Source: CAWDLX01 sp046728155 (GTDB lineage Bacteria > Actinomycetota > Actinomycetes > Mycobacteriales > Micromonosporaceae). Taken from it: DNA of 52,911 nucleotides. Every line of letters starts with the position of its first letter. Position 1 is the first letter of the stretch. The stretch covers positions 1 through 52,911 of the forward strand of contig JBKPDY010000011.1 of NCBI GenBank assembly GCA_046728155.1, read 5' to 3'. Positions 25,611 through 34,273 of this stretch are shown here, one piece after another. A model generated the notes under the pieces. It was not told the origin of the DNA and did not search any database. It worked only from the letters and a program-made list of their open reading frames with translations. Both the position numbers and the translations under genes were made by a program.

Positions 25611-26129
25611 ATGATGGCGAGCACCGAGACTGCGATCCTGGCCGGTGGGTGTTTCTGGGGCATGCAAGACCTCATCCGGAAGCGGGCCGGCGTGGTCAGC
25701 ACCCGCGTGGGCTACTCGGGCGGCGACGTGTCCAACGCGACCTACCGTCACCACGGCACTCACGCCGAGGCAATCGAGGTCGTGTTCGACCCCAGGGTGA
25801 TGTCGTTCCGAGAGCTACTGGAGTTCTTCTTCCAGGTGCATGACCCGACAACACTCAACCGCCAGGGCAATGACATTGGCACCAGCTACCGCTCGGCCAT
25901 CTTTTACACCAGCGAAGAGCAGAAGCGCATTGCCGAGGACACGATCGCCGACGTCGACGCGTCCGGGCTGTGGCCGGGCAAGGTGGTCACCGAGGTGACA
26001 TCCGCCGGACCATTCTGGGAGGCCGAGCCAGAACACCAGGACTACCTGGAGAAGATCCCCGACGGCTACACGTGCCACTACCCTCGGCCCAACTGGAAAC
26101 TACCCAAGCGCTCCGAGTCGGTTCACTGA
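25611..26129 (+). CDS. msrA: Peptide-methionine (S)-S-oxide reductase MsrA
   Basis: 172 residues from ATG at 25611. The catalytic motif GCFWG carries the nucleophile C14; the usual downstream signatures are RVGYSGGDVSNATYRHHGTH and EVVFDPRVMSFRELLEFFF. FQVHDPTTLNRQGNDIGTSY and EHQDYLEKIPDGYTCHYPRP complete the family pattern. It reduces the S-epimer of methionine sulfoxide in oxidised proteins in the cytosol. The C-terminal part has no extra CxxC, so recycling probably needs thioredoxin or mycoredoxin with the single nucleophile. No msrB is adjacent. Confidence 0.97.
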   Translation: MMASTETAILAGGCFWGMQDLIRKRAGVVSTRVGYSGGDVSNATYRHHGTHAEAIEVVFDPRVMSFRELLEFFFQVHDPTTLNRQGNDIGTSYRSAIFYTSEEQKRIAEDTIADVDASGLWPGKVVTEVTSAGPFWEAEPEHQDYLEKIPDGYTCHYPRPNWKLPKRSESVH

Positions 26130-26245
26130 CCTCGCCGTCGACGCTGGTCGAGGCGCCGCGCCGGCGGGTCCACGGTCAAGGCTTTCCAACCGGCGATGGT
26201 TACGCCGGTCGGACGCTTGCGGAGAAGAGTGTGCAGAACAAACTT

Positions 26246-26905
26246 CTACCGACGTGCGACGCCGCGCCAGACCCGCTTGAATGGCCTGCCCGTCTCACGC
26301 TCGGCGATCTCTACCGCATCGAGACGTACCTCACGCCAGTCCCGGAGTAGATCTCTGAGGTAGTTCGCAGAGAAGAAATGCATCGTCTGGCCGGTCCGCT
26401 CAAGGACGTAGTCCTTCTCGATCTCCCGAACGACGGGCCTCGATCGAGCACGCGGCGGTCGGTCCTCCAGGGCGTTCACGTGGAACAGGAACACACCGTT
26501 GGGCCGTACCACGCGACGGATCTCGGAGAAGATTGCGCGGCTAACGCTGTCCGGAAACATGTGCAGCGAAACGTTGGCCATGACCGCATCGAAGCTGCCA
26601 TCCGGTGCGGGCAGTGGCAGCGCGACGTCGGCGACCTGGAAGTCGACGGTCGAGCCGAACTTTGCTCGGGCACAGTCGATAGCCTCGCTCGAAAGGTCGA
26701 GTGCGGTAACGGCATAGCCTTCGGCCGCCAGGCGCGCGGCATCGTTCCCCGTACCGCATCCGAGTTCCAGGATCGTCCGGGCGCGCACGTCGCGAAGCGG
26801 GCCCAGAAATGGCTCTATCCATCGTCCGTCCCAGTCGAGGTCATCGCCCGACTCACGCAGCTGCCGGAAGAACGGATCCCAGTACTCGGCGCCAGCAAAC
26901 GACAC
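26246..26905 (-). CDS. Class I SAM-dependent methyltransferase
   Basis: 219 residues if GTG at 26905 is used, giving VSFAGAEYWDPFF, the normal N-terminus for this subgroup; the frame is open to 27001, but that extension looks non-coding. Motif I is ILELGCGTGNDAARLA, followed by VTALDLSSEAIDCAR, VDFQVADVALPLPAPDGSFD and VMANVSLHMF. RVVRPNGVFLFHVNA follows. It is cytosolic; the substrate is unknown, possibly a small molecule. It is convergent with msrA (116 bp gap). The start is uncertain. Confidence 0.87.
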   Translation of the reverse strand: MSFAGAEYWDPFFRQLRESGDDLDWDGRWIEPFLGPLRDVRARTILELGCGTGNDAARLAAEGYAVTALDLSSEAIDCARAKFGSTVDFQVADVALPLPAPDGSFDAVMANVSLHMFPDSVSRAIFSEIRRVVRPNGVFLFHVNALEDRPPRARSRPVVREIEKDYVLERTGQTMHFFSANYLRDLLRDWREVRLDAVEIAERETGRPFKRVWRGVARR

Positions 26906-27019
26906 TATCGATGGTACGCCGGTGATAGGAACGGCACCCAAACGCGCGGCCGTTCCTCGACGACTTGAAGGTCGACACCACCAGCAGTAGCCACAAGGCA
27001 TGTGCGGGTCGCTCAGCCA

Positions 27020-27811
27020 CTAGTCGTCCAGGCTGCCCATGGTCAAGTTGACGGTCGTTCCCGTCATCCCGCTTGCCTTGTCGGAAGCCATGAAGACTGC
27101 CATGTTCGCCATCTCCTCGAGCGTCATGAGCCGTCGTGCGTGGGTCTTGCTGGCGAGGAACTCTTGCCACTGTTTCCAAGTCATACCCGCTGCCTTGGCG
27201 CGAGGCTCGAAGGCTTCCTTGATCGTGCGTGTCTCCGGCATGGCCTGTGGTCGCAGACCGACCACGCGAACGCCGTGCGCTGCGAGCTCGACGGAGAGAT
27301 CTCGAGTGAGTGCCTCCTTGGCAGCCATCGCCGGGCCGTAGCCTCCCACCAACGGGATGCCCGTCCGCGAGTGGAGTGCGGTGACGGTCATGATCACTCC
27401 CGACTTGTTCGCGACCATCCGCCGGGCCGCCAGGCGCGCGGTCAGAAAGTACGATCTCGTGTAGGTCGTGATCGGCAGCGAGAACTGCTCGACATCCAGC
27501 TCGTTCAGGGGGATACCAAGAATTTTCGTATTCGGGATGCCGACCGCGTTGAAAGAGATATCGACGCGGCCCGCCCTATCGATCACGACCTCTAGATGCT
27601 TATCCACAGCCTGCTCGTCGAGAGCGTCCACTTCCGCCGCTTCGGCGGACCCGCCGCTGGAAACGACATCCTTGACGACAACTTCTACTGGTGCCAGATG
27701 GCGCCCCGTGAGAAAGAGATTAGCCCCCTCGGAGGCAAATGCGCGTGCGACAGCGCCGCCGATCGCGCCGGCGGCTCCATAGATCACCGCAACCTTGTTC
27801 TTCAGCATCAT
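27020..27811 (-). CDS. SDR-family protein lacking the catalytic tyrosine position
   Basis: 263 residues. The cofactor motif is GAAGAIGGAVA (12-22), with LTGRH after strand 2, suggesting NADPH. The usual NNAG reads FNAVG. A Ser (S148) is present in LHSRTG. The conserved lysine K165 lies in AMAAKEALTR, but the residue four before it is A161, not Tyr; Y158 is seven before. So the classical YxxxK is broken, and either Y158 substitutes or the protein is catalytically changed. The start has two ATGs in tandem (27811, 27808). It is divergent from the ECF sigma gene. Confidence 0.88.
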   Translation of the reverse strand: MMLKNKVAVIYGAAGAIGGAVARAFASEGANLFLTGRHLAPVEVVVKDVVSSGGSAEAAEVDALDEQAVDKHLEVVIDRAGRVDISFNAVGIPNTKILGIPLNELDVEQFSLPITTYTRSYFLTARLAARRMVANKSGVIMTVTALHSRTGIPLVGGYGPAMAAKEALTRDLSVELAAHGVRVVGLRPQAMPETRTIKEAFEPRAKAAGMTWKQWQEFLASKTHARRLMTLEEMANMAVFMASDKASGMTGTTVNLTMGSLDD

Positions 27812-28057
27812 CTCTTGCCCTTTCTATGCCTGGCGGTCCCGCCCGCCCACCCCATCAGTGAAGACCGACGGCAGAGACTCATCTGGGCGTTGATACCTTT
27901 TCCCATCCGCCTGCGTTTGGATCGTCCGAGCCGTCGATGATGCAGACACCACGACATAAGGGAAGTGGGCGCCCACCAACCGACCAGTTCGCCCCTCGGC
28001 CGGTGTCGGTACAGGATGGAAGTGCGACAAGCAGACGGAGACGGAGGTGATGCCAGA

Positions 28058-29074
28058 GTGGAGGTCGTGACAGCCGACCTGATCGCAAGGGCGCAGGCTG
28101 GAGACGGCGAGGCGTTCCGCGCCCTGATCGAGCCGCATCGTCGGGAGCTACAGGTGCACTGCTACCGGATGCTCGGATCCTTCCAGGACGCCGAGGACAC
28201 CCTCCAGGACACGCTGCTCGCCGCATGGCAAGGCCTCGGAGGGTTTGAGGGCCGCGCCTCGATCCGCACCTGGCTCTACCGGATCGCCACCAACCGGTGC
28301 CTTAACGCACGTCGCTCGGCCAGCCGACGCCCGGCGAGGGAGTGGGACATGCCTGAGGTTGCACCGCCCGAACCGACCGGGCTCGGCGAAGTCGTATGGC
28401 TCGAGCCATACCCCGACGCCCTCCTCGAGGGCGCGATCGACGTGCCGCTCGGCCCCGAAGCCCGATACGAACAGACCGACGCCATCTCCTTGGCCTTCGT
28501 CACGGCACTCCAGGTGCTGCCGCCTCGCCAGGTCGCCGTCCTCATCCTGCGCGACGTACTCGGATTCCACGCCAACGAGGTGGCCGACATGCTGGGCTCG
28601 ACCGTCGAGTCGGTCAACAGCGCCCTCAAACGGGCACGCGCCAGCCTGCAGCAGCGACGGCCGCCGACCGCCGAGCACGGGCCGCCTCCCACTGCCGAAT
28701 CGCCCTCCGAGGATGCGATCGTGGCAGAGTTCGTCCGCGCCTACGAGTCTGGGGATCTGGACGCGCTGGTGGCCCTTCTCACGGACGATGTCTTCGTCTC
28801 CATGCCACCAATTCCGCTCGAATACCAAGGCCGTGACGTGGTGGCGCGCCTCTTCGCCAGCATCTTCCGCTCGGGCAGGAGGGTTGACCTCGTCCCGACG
28901 CGAGCCAACAGTCAGCCTGCGTTCGGGGCCTACCTGCGCACCGCCACCGGCATCCGTCACGGGACCGGCCTGTTCGTCCTCACCCTCACCGGCGCCCGGA
29001 TCTGCGCTTTCACCCGCTTCGACAACAGCGTGCTCCCATGGTTCGGGCTCCCGCGTTCGCTCCCGAGCCGATAG
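28058..29074 (+). CDS. ECF sigma factor with SnoaL-like C-terminal domain (SigG-like)
   Basis: 338 residues from GTG at 28058, which has GGAGGT nine bases upstream; an ATG at 28016 has a poorer site. Region 2 is RALIEPHRRELQVHCYRMLG, then SFQDAEDTLQDTLLAAWQ; region 4 is LPPRQVAVLILRDVLGFHAN, then EVADMLGSTVESVNSALKRA. The spacer WLEPYPDALLEGAIDVPLGP is diagnostic for the SigG-like group. A NTF2/SnoaL-like domain (about 220-338) replaces a separate anti-sigma factor, as no anti-sigma gene adjoins. The tail domain probably controls activity by ligand or intramolecular contact. Confidence 0.92.
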   Translation: MEVVTADLIARAQAGDGEAFRALIEPHRRELQVHCYRMLGSFQDAEDTLQDTLLAAWQGLGGFEGRASIRTWLYRIATNRCLNARRSASRRPAREWDMPEVAPPEPTGLGEVVWLEPYPDALLEGAIDVPLGPEARYEQTDAISLAFVTALQVLPPRQVAVLILRDVLGFHANEVADMLGSTVESVNSALKRARASLQQRRPPTAEHGPPPTAESPSEDAIVAEFVRAYESGDLDALVALLTDDVFVSMPPIPLEYQGRDVVARLFASIFRSGRRVDLVPTRANSQPAFGAYLRTATGIRHGTGLFVLTLTGARICAFTRFDNSVLPWFGLPRSLPSR

Positions 29075-29407
29075 GCAAGTGGGGACCGTCCCGATGGCGG
29101 CCGGGAGCTGGTACGCCCGCCGTCATCGGGCAGGAGCCGGTGCACCGGACGCACGACCCGATCGACGGACCGACGAACGATACGCCAACAGCTTGGCGCG
29201 CCCGTCCACAAACGAGCAACCGCTGCCTGCCGCAAGGCCGGAAAGTGATACCTAGGCGGACGAACGCGTGAGCTGTCGGCCGCGGTCGTCCGGAACTTGC
29301 AAACGCCGGGGCCAAGGGCGCTGATTCGGAGCGGGCCCGGCGCGCGAAAAGGCCCACTGAGCGAGATGCTCAGCGGGCCCTTCAACCGAGGCGCCCGGCA
29401 AGCCAGG
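29075..29407. other. Convergent intergenic region
   Basis: Lies between the sigma factor and the second DHA2 exporter, which converge. It contains one strong hairpin terminator (29349-29382). I see no gene in it. Confidence 0.6.
29349..29382 (-). terminator. Rho-independent terminator of the DHA2 exporter
   Basis: Read on the minus strand, AAGGGCCCGCTGAGC is followed by a five-base loop and GCTCAGTGGGCCTTTT. The stem has one mismatch and one bulge and ends in a short T-run. It starts about 25 bases after the exporter stop. Confidence 0.8.
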
Positions 29408-30961
29408 TCAGTGAGCGAGCGCTGGCTCCACCGCGGCGGCGTCGGTCGCGTCGGGGTCAGACGCCGCGACTGCCACCGGTTTGCGGATGAACACGATGGC
29501 GAGGATCGCACCCGCGGCGAGCAGGAATGCGCTCACGGTGAACGCGACGTTGTACCCGTAGATCGCACCATGCGCCGCCACAGATTTGGCTACAGCCGGC
29601 GACGTCGTGGCGGTAATCGCGTGCGTCGCCAGATAGCCACCAAGGGCGGTGGTGAAGATGGTATTCAACAGGGCTGTGCCGAGTGAGCCACCGACCTGCT
29701 GCGTCGTGTTCAGCAGCGCGCTCGCGACACCGGCGTCGTGGTTGCCGACACCCGAGAGTGCAGTGCTGGACAACGGCACGAACACGAAACCCATACCGAG
29801 GCTCATCCCGATGAATGCCGGCAGAATCGCCGTCGCGTAAGACGAGGTCAGGGTCAGCTGCGTCAGCCAGACCATCGACGCGGTGGCGAGAACTCCTCCG
29901 AACGCCATCAGGATGCGCGGGCCAACCCGCGGCAGCAACTGAGCCGCGAGTCCCGCGGCGACGATGATGCCACCGGAGAACGGAAGATATGCGATGCCGC
30001 TCTTCAGCGCGGAGTAGCCCAGAGTCTGCTGCAAGTAATAGGTCATGAACAGGAACATGCCCAGCAGACCAGCACCGATCAGGATCGAGATGAGGTACGA
30101 CGTGCCGCGGTTGCGATCAAGCACGACGCGCAGCGGCAACAGCGGATTGGTTGTCCGCGCCTCCCACCAGACGAACGCGACGAGCACGGCGATGGCTGCG
30201 CCGAGCCATGCGATCGTCACCGGCGAACTCCAGTGGTCGGCTTCGGACGCTGCCTTGGTGAAGCCGTAGACCAGGGCGGCAAGCCCACCGGTGGCCAGCA
30301 CCGCTCCCGGTACGTCGTAGCGGGTGTTGCCGTGCGCATGGCTTTCACGTACCACCGGGATCGCGGAGATGAACGCGATCGCGGCGATCGGAATGTTGAC
30401 CAGCAGGCACCAGCGCCAGTTGGCGTACTGCGTCAGGACCCCGCCAGAGATCAGCCCGATCGCCGCACCGCCACCGGAGATCGCGCCGAAGACGCCGAAC
30501 GCCCTGGCCCTCTCTTTGGCCTCAGTGAATGTCACCGTCAGGAGTGACAATGCGGCCGGGGCAAGCAGCGCCCCGAACGCGCCCTGCAGAGCTCGAGCCG
30601 AGAAGAGCATCGCAGCGTTGACCGCGGCGCCGCCCAGCGCCGATGCGAGCGCGAAGCCGACCAGGCCGATAAGGAACGAACGTTTCCGTCCGAAGTAATC
30701 AGCCACCCGACCACCGAGAAGCAGCAGACCACCGAAGGTCAGCGTGTACGCCGTAACGATCCATTGACGGTCGGCATCGGAAATGTGCAGTGCCACCTGC
30801 GCGTGTGGCATCGCGATGTTGACCACCGTGGCGTCCAACACCACCATGAGCTGCGCCACCGCGATGACGGCGAGGGCGAGCCATCGTCTGCTGTCGGCTG
30901 GCGGTATAGCGCTGGGCCGCGCAGACGGCGGTGGGTTCGCCACCGTAGTTGCTTGCGACAT
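29408..30961 (-). CDS. MFS transporter, DHA2 family (second paralogue)
   Basis: 517 residues from ATG at 30961, preceded by GGAGGAGAA. It shows the same 14-TM layout as the exporter at 100-1581: VVLDATVVNIAMP (TM1), motif A GGRVADYFGRK (83-93), ISGGGAAIGLISGGVLTQ (TM5), and NPLLPLRVVLDRNRG between the TM halves. Many stretches are near-identical to the first exporter (SDADRQW, LTFGGLLLLGGR, RARAFGVFGAI). Likely a multidrug:H+ antiporter. The TetR at 31108-31779 lies upstream on the same strand and presumably controls it. The N-terminal 22 residues are Pro/Ser-rich. Confidence 0.94.
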   Translation of the reverse strand: MSQATTVANPPPSARPSAIPPADSRRWLALAVIAVAQLMVVLDATVVNIAMPHAQVALHISDADRQWIVTAYTLTFGGLLLLGGRVADYFGRKRSFLIGLVGFALASALGGAAVNAAMLFSARALQGAFGALLAPAALSLLTVTFTEAKERARAFGVFGAISGGGAAIGLISGGVLTQYANWRWCLLVNIPIAAIAFISAIPVVRESHAHGNTRYDVPGAVLATGGLAALVYGFTKAASEADHWSSPVTIAWLGAAIAVLVAFVWWEARTTNPLLPLRVVLDRNRGTSYLISILIGAGLLGMFLFMTYYLQQTLGYSALKSGIAYLPFSGGIIVAAGLAAQLLPRVGPRILMAFGGVLATASMVWLTQLTLTSSYATAILPAFIGMSLGMGFVFVPLSSTALSGVGNHDAGVASALLNTTQQVGGSLGTALLNTIFTTALGGYLATHAITATTSPAVAKSVAAHGAIYGYNVAFTVSAFLLAAGAILAIVFIRKPVAVAASDPDATDAAAVEPALAH

Positions 30962-31107
30962 TTCTCCTCCAAGGCAAGTTCGGTCCCCGAGATGTGGCCA
31001 ATTCTTACGCGTTGTTAGGCTGCTCAATGAATCAGTGCGGCCCGCCGTTGGGCGCACTCCACCGGGCCGGGCATGTCATGCACGGCGGTTCCGTACAGCA
31101 ACGTCAG

Positions 31108-31779
31108 TTATTCGAGAACCAGGTGTCCTTCCGACAGATCCGGCTCCGAGGAATCGGATGAAATTGAAAGACGCCCCGCTACCAGAATTGGCACCAGTAC
31201 GTCGTCAACAACGTGTACGACAAAATCGTCGTCGAGCGGTTCTACCGCCCACAATTTCCGAGTGAGCACCAGCGAGTGCAGCACTTCGTGCAGCACAGCG
31301 GACTTACTGCTCTCGGGGATCTCACCCCGCGCGACCGCGCGATTTTTGATGCTCTCATAGATCCCCTGCTTCATTTCGTACGTACATCGATGAAGCGCTC
31401 GGGCCAGTTCGACGTTGCGCGTCGCGGCACCCATGATCCCCCCGACGACGGCGCCCTCGGGACCGTTGGCTATCCGGCACGCACCTGCCATGAGCGCGAT
31501 GAGATCGCCACGCAGAGATCCCGTGTCGGGCACTTCCGATAGGCCGGCAAAACGGTACGTGAATGCGTCGATCACAAGATCAGGTTTATTCGGCCACGCC
31601 CGGTAGATGGTGGCCTTGCTCGCGTGTGCTCTCGCCGCGACGGCATCCATGGACATCCGGTCGTAGCCGACCTCACCCAGCAGCTGGAAGACCGCATCGA
31701 AGATCGCCGCATGGCGAGCGGACTTCACCGCCGCACGCTCAGGCGCGCCGAGATCCATCCCCACCTGCGAGTCAACCAC
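31108..31779 (-). CDS. TetR-family regulator, probably of the adjacent DHA2 exporter
   Basis: 223 residues. HTH: AIFDAVFQLLGEVGYDRMSM, DAVAARAHASKATIYRAWPN (about 41-60). The C-terminal ligand domain belongs to the TetR_C_11-like type (PDTGSLRGDLIALM, HRCTYEMKQGIYESIKNRAV). GTG at 31779 is used here; ATG at 31758 is an alternative start with AGGTGGGG directly before it. The gene is 146 bp upstream of the exporter and co-oriented. Its promoter region holds a perfect 20-bp inverted repeat (31817-31875), likely the autoregulatory operator. Confidence 0.92.
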   Translation of the reverse strand: MVDSQVGMDLGAPERAAVKSARHAAIFDAVFQLLGEVGYDRMSMDAVAARAHASKATIYRAWPNKPDLVIDAFTYRFAGLSEVPDTGSLRGDLIALMAGACRIANGPEGAVVGGIMGAATRNVELARALHRCTYEMKQGIYESIKNRAVARGEIPESSKSAVLHEVLHSLVLTRKLWAVEPLDDDFVVHVVDDVLVPILVAGRLSISSDSSEPDLSEGHLVLE

Positions 31780-31816
31780 GAGCCAGTCCTAACGATCTCC
31801 ACGGGCGAAATACGAG

Positions 31817-31875
31817 ACGAAACCGTTCCGTACACCGAAGGTACTCCACCCGCCAGGTGTACGGAACCGTTTCGT
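31817..31875. promoter_or_regulatory. Perfect 20-bp inverted repeat (TetR operator pair)
   Basis: ACGAAACCGTTCCGTACACC (31817-31836) and its exact reverse complement (31856-31875) are separated by 19 bp. Within each arm, ACGAAACCGTTCCGT is itself a 12/15 palindrome, so each arm can bind a dimer; the two centres are 44 bp apart. It lies 38 bases upstream of the TetR start. Confidence 0.78.
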
Positions 31876-31997
31876 GCGTCTCAGGGGCGTGACGCCGGCC
31901 ACAGAGGCACCAGCGAGGCGATCACCGCCATGAACAAGTACACGACCCCGATGAAGTCCGAGACTCGGGCCGCCGGACACTGCGGCGACGAAGAGCC

Positions 31998-32888
31998 TCA
32001 CGACGGATTGGCGATGAACTCGACCGACTCCGCGATCACGGCCGGGTCGTTGAGCATCCGTCGGTGGCCGAGGCCAGTCGTGACATGCAACCGTGCCGAC
32101 GGCCACGCTGCTGCGATCGCCGCGCCATCGCTGACCGGCGTCGATGCGTCAGCTCGATCGTGGATGATCAGAGTCGCCGGCATCGCAATGGCTCGCCCGA
32201 GTTCCGGCACATCGAAATGGCGCATGGGTGCGCCGACTCGACGCTCGACCCGCTCAATCAGGCGACCTAACGTACGCGGACCGAGACCGAGCACTCTTGC
32301 GAACTCGCATGCAAACGAGAGCGGGCTCGCCATGGGTGCCAGCATCACGACCCGGTCGGCCCGCATTCCATCGCAGAGCGCAACCGCGGCCGCGGTCGCG
32401 CCGAGGGAGTGTGCGACAAGCGCGTACGGCCGGCCGAACCTGGCGACGACCGCGGTCAATGTATCCGCGAACTCAGGGATCGACGAGGAGCGTCGGCCGA
32501 ACGCCCCTGGCTCCGAGTCGCCGTGGCTTGGCCCGTCGAAGGTCACGACCTTGAAGCCCGCCACGACCAGCGGCGCGACGAAGGAGTAGAGCTGTGTCCT
32601 GCTTCCTGCCCAACCGTGCACCAGGTAGACGGCAGGACCGTCACCCCAAACCTCGCCAACCACCAGATGGCCGCCGACGTCGAGTGTGAACGGTTCGGCC
32701 CGCACGTTCGGTGTGCTCACAGCAGAGGGCCGCGGTCGGGGCAGCGTGAACCAGATCGATTCGGCCCGCCAGGCACCTAGTCCAGGGGCGGCTCGGTCCA
32801 GCAGCCAGAACATTGCCCGGGTAGGCAACGGCGCTTGAAGGATACGAACGATCGTGCTTTTTTCTGGTCGAGAAAGTACCTGGGTCAT
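31998..32888 (-). CDS. Alpha/beta hydrolase
   Basis: 296 residues. The oxyanion motif is HGWAG (91-95), the nucleophile elbow AHSLGAT with S161, the acid D244 or D247 in IIHDRADAST, and the catalytic H275 in TGLGHRRML. The N-terminal 65 residues are longer than usual and contain a hydrophobic helix, perhaps for membrane association. Substrate is unknown, probably an ester or lipid. AAGGGAGCC precedes the ATG. It lies 62 bp after a TetR gene on the same strand, so both are likely one operon under that regulator. Confidence 0.92.
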   Translation of the reverse strand: MTQVLSRPEKSTIVRILQAPLPTRAMFWLLDRAAPGLGAWRAESIWFTLPRPRPSAVSTPNVRAEPFTLDVGGHLVVGEVWGDGPAVYLVHGWAGSRTQLYSFVAPLVVAGFKVVTFDGPSHGDSEPGAFGRRSSSIPEFADTLTAVVARFGRPYALVAHSLGATAAAVALCDGMRADRVVMLAPMASPLSFACEFARVLGLGPRTLGRLIERVERRVGAPMRHFDVPELGRAIAMPATLIIHDRADASTPVSDGAAIAAAWPSARLHVTTGLGHRRMLNDPAVIAESVEFIANPS

Positions 32889-32950
32889 CGGTATGGCTCC
32901 CTTGGTCGAGGCCGACCCTGCTCATCGTGGGTGGTCAGGTCGGCTGTGTA

Positions 32951-33547
32951 TCAGGCTCGGTTAGGGTCAGGTCGCGCTTGGGCAAGCAGCGCCTCGAACG
33001 CACGTCGGGCTCGGATGGCGGCCTGCCCATCTGCGAGCAGTCGATCCATGTGATGGCAGGCCAAGATCACTCCGTACAGATCCTGAGCAAACTGGTCTGG
33101 GTCGGCATCATGGCGGAAATGTCCCTCCGTAATGCCGGTGCGGAAAATAGTAGCGATCATGTCGGACATGTCCCACTGATCGCGCACCAGCCGGTCGCGC
33201 ACGACACCGGGCTGATCGTCGAACTCGGTCGAAGCCGCAATGAACGGGCAGCCTCCGGGTCGCGCATCCCATTCGAGCCAGCGCTCGAAGAGCTCTCGCA
33301 CCCGAGGCTCGCCACGCGGTGCCCGGACCGCCGGGCGGGCAACAAGCTCCTCGAACGATTCCCGGGCGTGCTCCAACACCTGCAGCTGGAGGGCCTCCTT
33401 TGACTTGAAGTGAGCGAATAACCCGCTCTTGGACAGCGATGTCTGCTCGGCCAGCGACCCGATGGTCAGTCCGCCGAGCCCAACCCTCCGGGCGACCTCG
33501 ACCGCCTGGTCGAGCACGGCCAGTCTCGTCGCTTCACCCTTGGTCAC
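32951..33547 (-). CDS. TetR-family regulator of the alpha/beta hydrolase operon
   Basis: 198 residues from GTG at 33547. HTH: AVLDQAVEVARRVGLGGLTI, GSLAEQTSLSKSGLFAHFKS (about 28-47). The C-terminal domain has the GGCPFIAASTEFDDQPGVVR and LYGVILACHHMDRLLAD pattern of the TetR_C_YcdC-like/DUF group often found next to hydrolases. It precedes the hydrolase gene and is presumably an autorepressor that also limits hydrolase expression. Ligand unknown. Confidence 0.92.
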   Translation of the reverse strand: MTKGEATRLAVLDQAVEVARRVGLGGLTIGSLAEQTSLSKSGLFAHFKSKEALQLQVLEHARESFEELVARPAVRAPRGEPRVRELFERWLEWDARPGGCPFIAASTEFDDQPGVVRDRLVRDQWDMSDMIATIFRTGITEGHFRHDADPDQFAQDLYGVILACHHMDRLLADGQAAIRARRAFEALLAQARPDPNRA

Positions 33548-33830
33548 ACGCTAAGAAAAGCACGACCGTTCGATCAGCGCAAGCTGTATCCCACGATCTC
33601 GAACGTTTACCCGTCCCAGGTCTGGCCAAATTTTCCGCAGACCATGGGGCCGAAGCCGTCCGCAACCTGGCTCACCGAGTGAACGGGGGGACTCGGACGC
33701 CCGGACGTCATCCGGGTCGCCGGAACCTACGCCAGGACGGTTCCCCGGCCGCCGGCATGGTGACGGTGAATCGTTGTGGTTGCGCACCGTGATCCTGCCA
33801 CCTTGCTGCCTCGACCGCGTCTCACCTTGG

Positions 33831-34260
33831 TCATTGTCGTAGGGCCGGCGAGTGCGACGGTGCCGGTGGTCGAGCCGGCGTGCCGAGCACCCTGTCCAGG
33901 AGTGCGGGATTACCCGGCCAGGCATCGAAGAGCACATCGCGGGATCGTGCGTGCGGCGTAGCGTAACGCCAACGCGACGACGACAAGGTCATCCAGTGGA
34001 CCGATGACCGGTAGGAACTCCGGTATGAGATCGATCGGGGACAGTACCCACACCGCTGCGAAACCGACGGCCAGCTTCGCCCGGCGCGGCACCCGTGCAT
34101 CGCCGCGCAGCCTCCGGGCTGTGGTCACGCAGTCGGGCAGGAATCCGACGAGGTCTTTGAGCAGCCCCGGTGGCAGCCGGCGGGCCGACACCACCAACAG
34201 AGTCCAGCTGGCCAACAGCATGCCCACGGCGGTCGCTACCGCGACGATCCATCCCCGCAC
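33831..34260 (-). pseudogene. YkvA-type (DUF1232) membrane protein with frameshift
   Basis: From ATG at 34260 the protein has a TM helix (3-26), then the DUF1232 core VPRRAKLAVGFAAVWVLSPI, DLIPEFLPVIGPLDDLVVVA (about 56-95). In the present frame it ends early as RTIPRCALRCLAG at 33910. The normal ending continues in another frame as RDVLFDAWPGNPALLDRVLG to 33831. One missing base near 33938 explains both. It is either a real frameshift or a sequencing error; the core domain is unaffected. It follows the ChrB-N gene by 13 bp, so they form an operon. Confidence 0.75.
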
Positions 34261-34273
34261 AATGCCTCCCGGG

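Noticed and set aside
31789..32106. Minus-strand open frame overlapping the hydrolase end, and a small TM-like frame (VSDFIGVVYLFMAVIASLVP) ending at about 31888
   Set aside because: The long frame is in conflict with the hydrolase gene. The short helix-like peptide has no start or ribosome binding site and sits across the TetR promoter, so I did not call it.
33548..33830. Open frame on the minus strand upstream of the TetR/hydrolase operon
   Set aside because: It is Arg/Pro-rich, lacks a domain or ribosome binding site, and looks like random high-GC frame.
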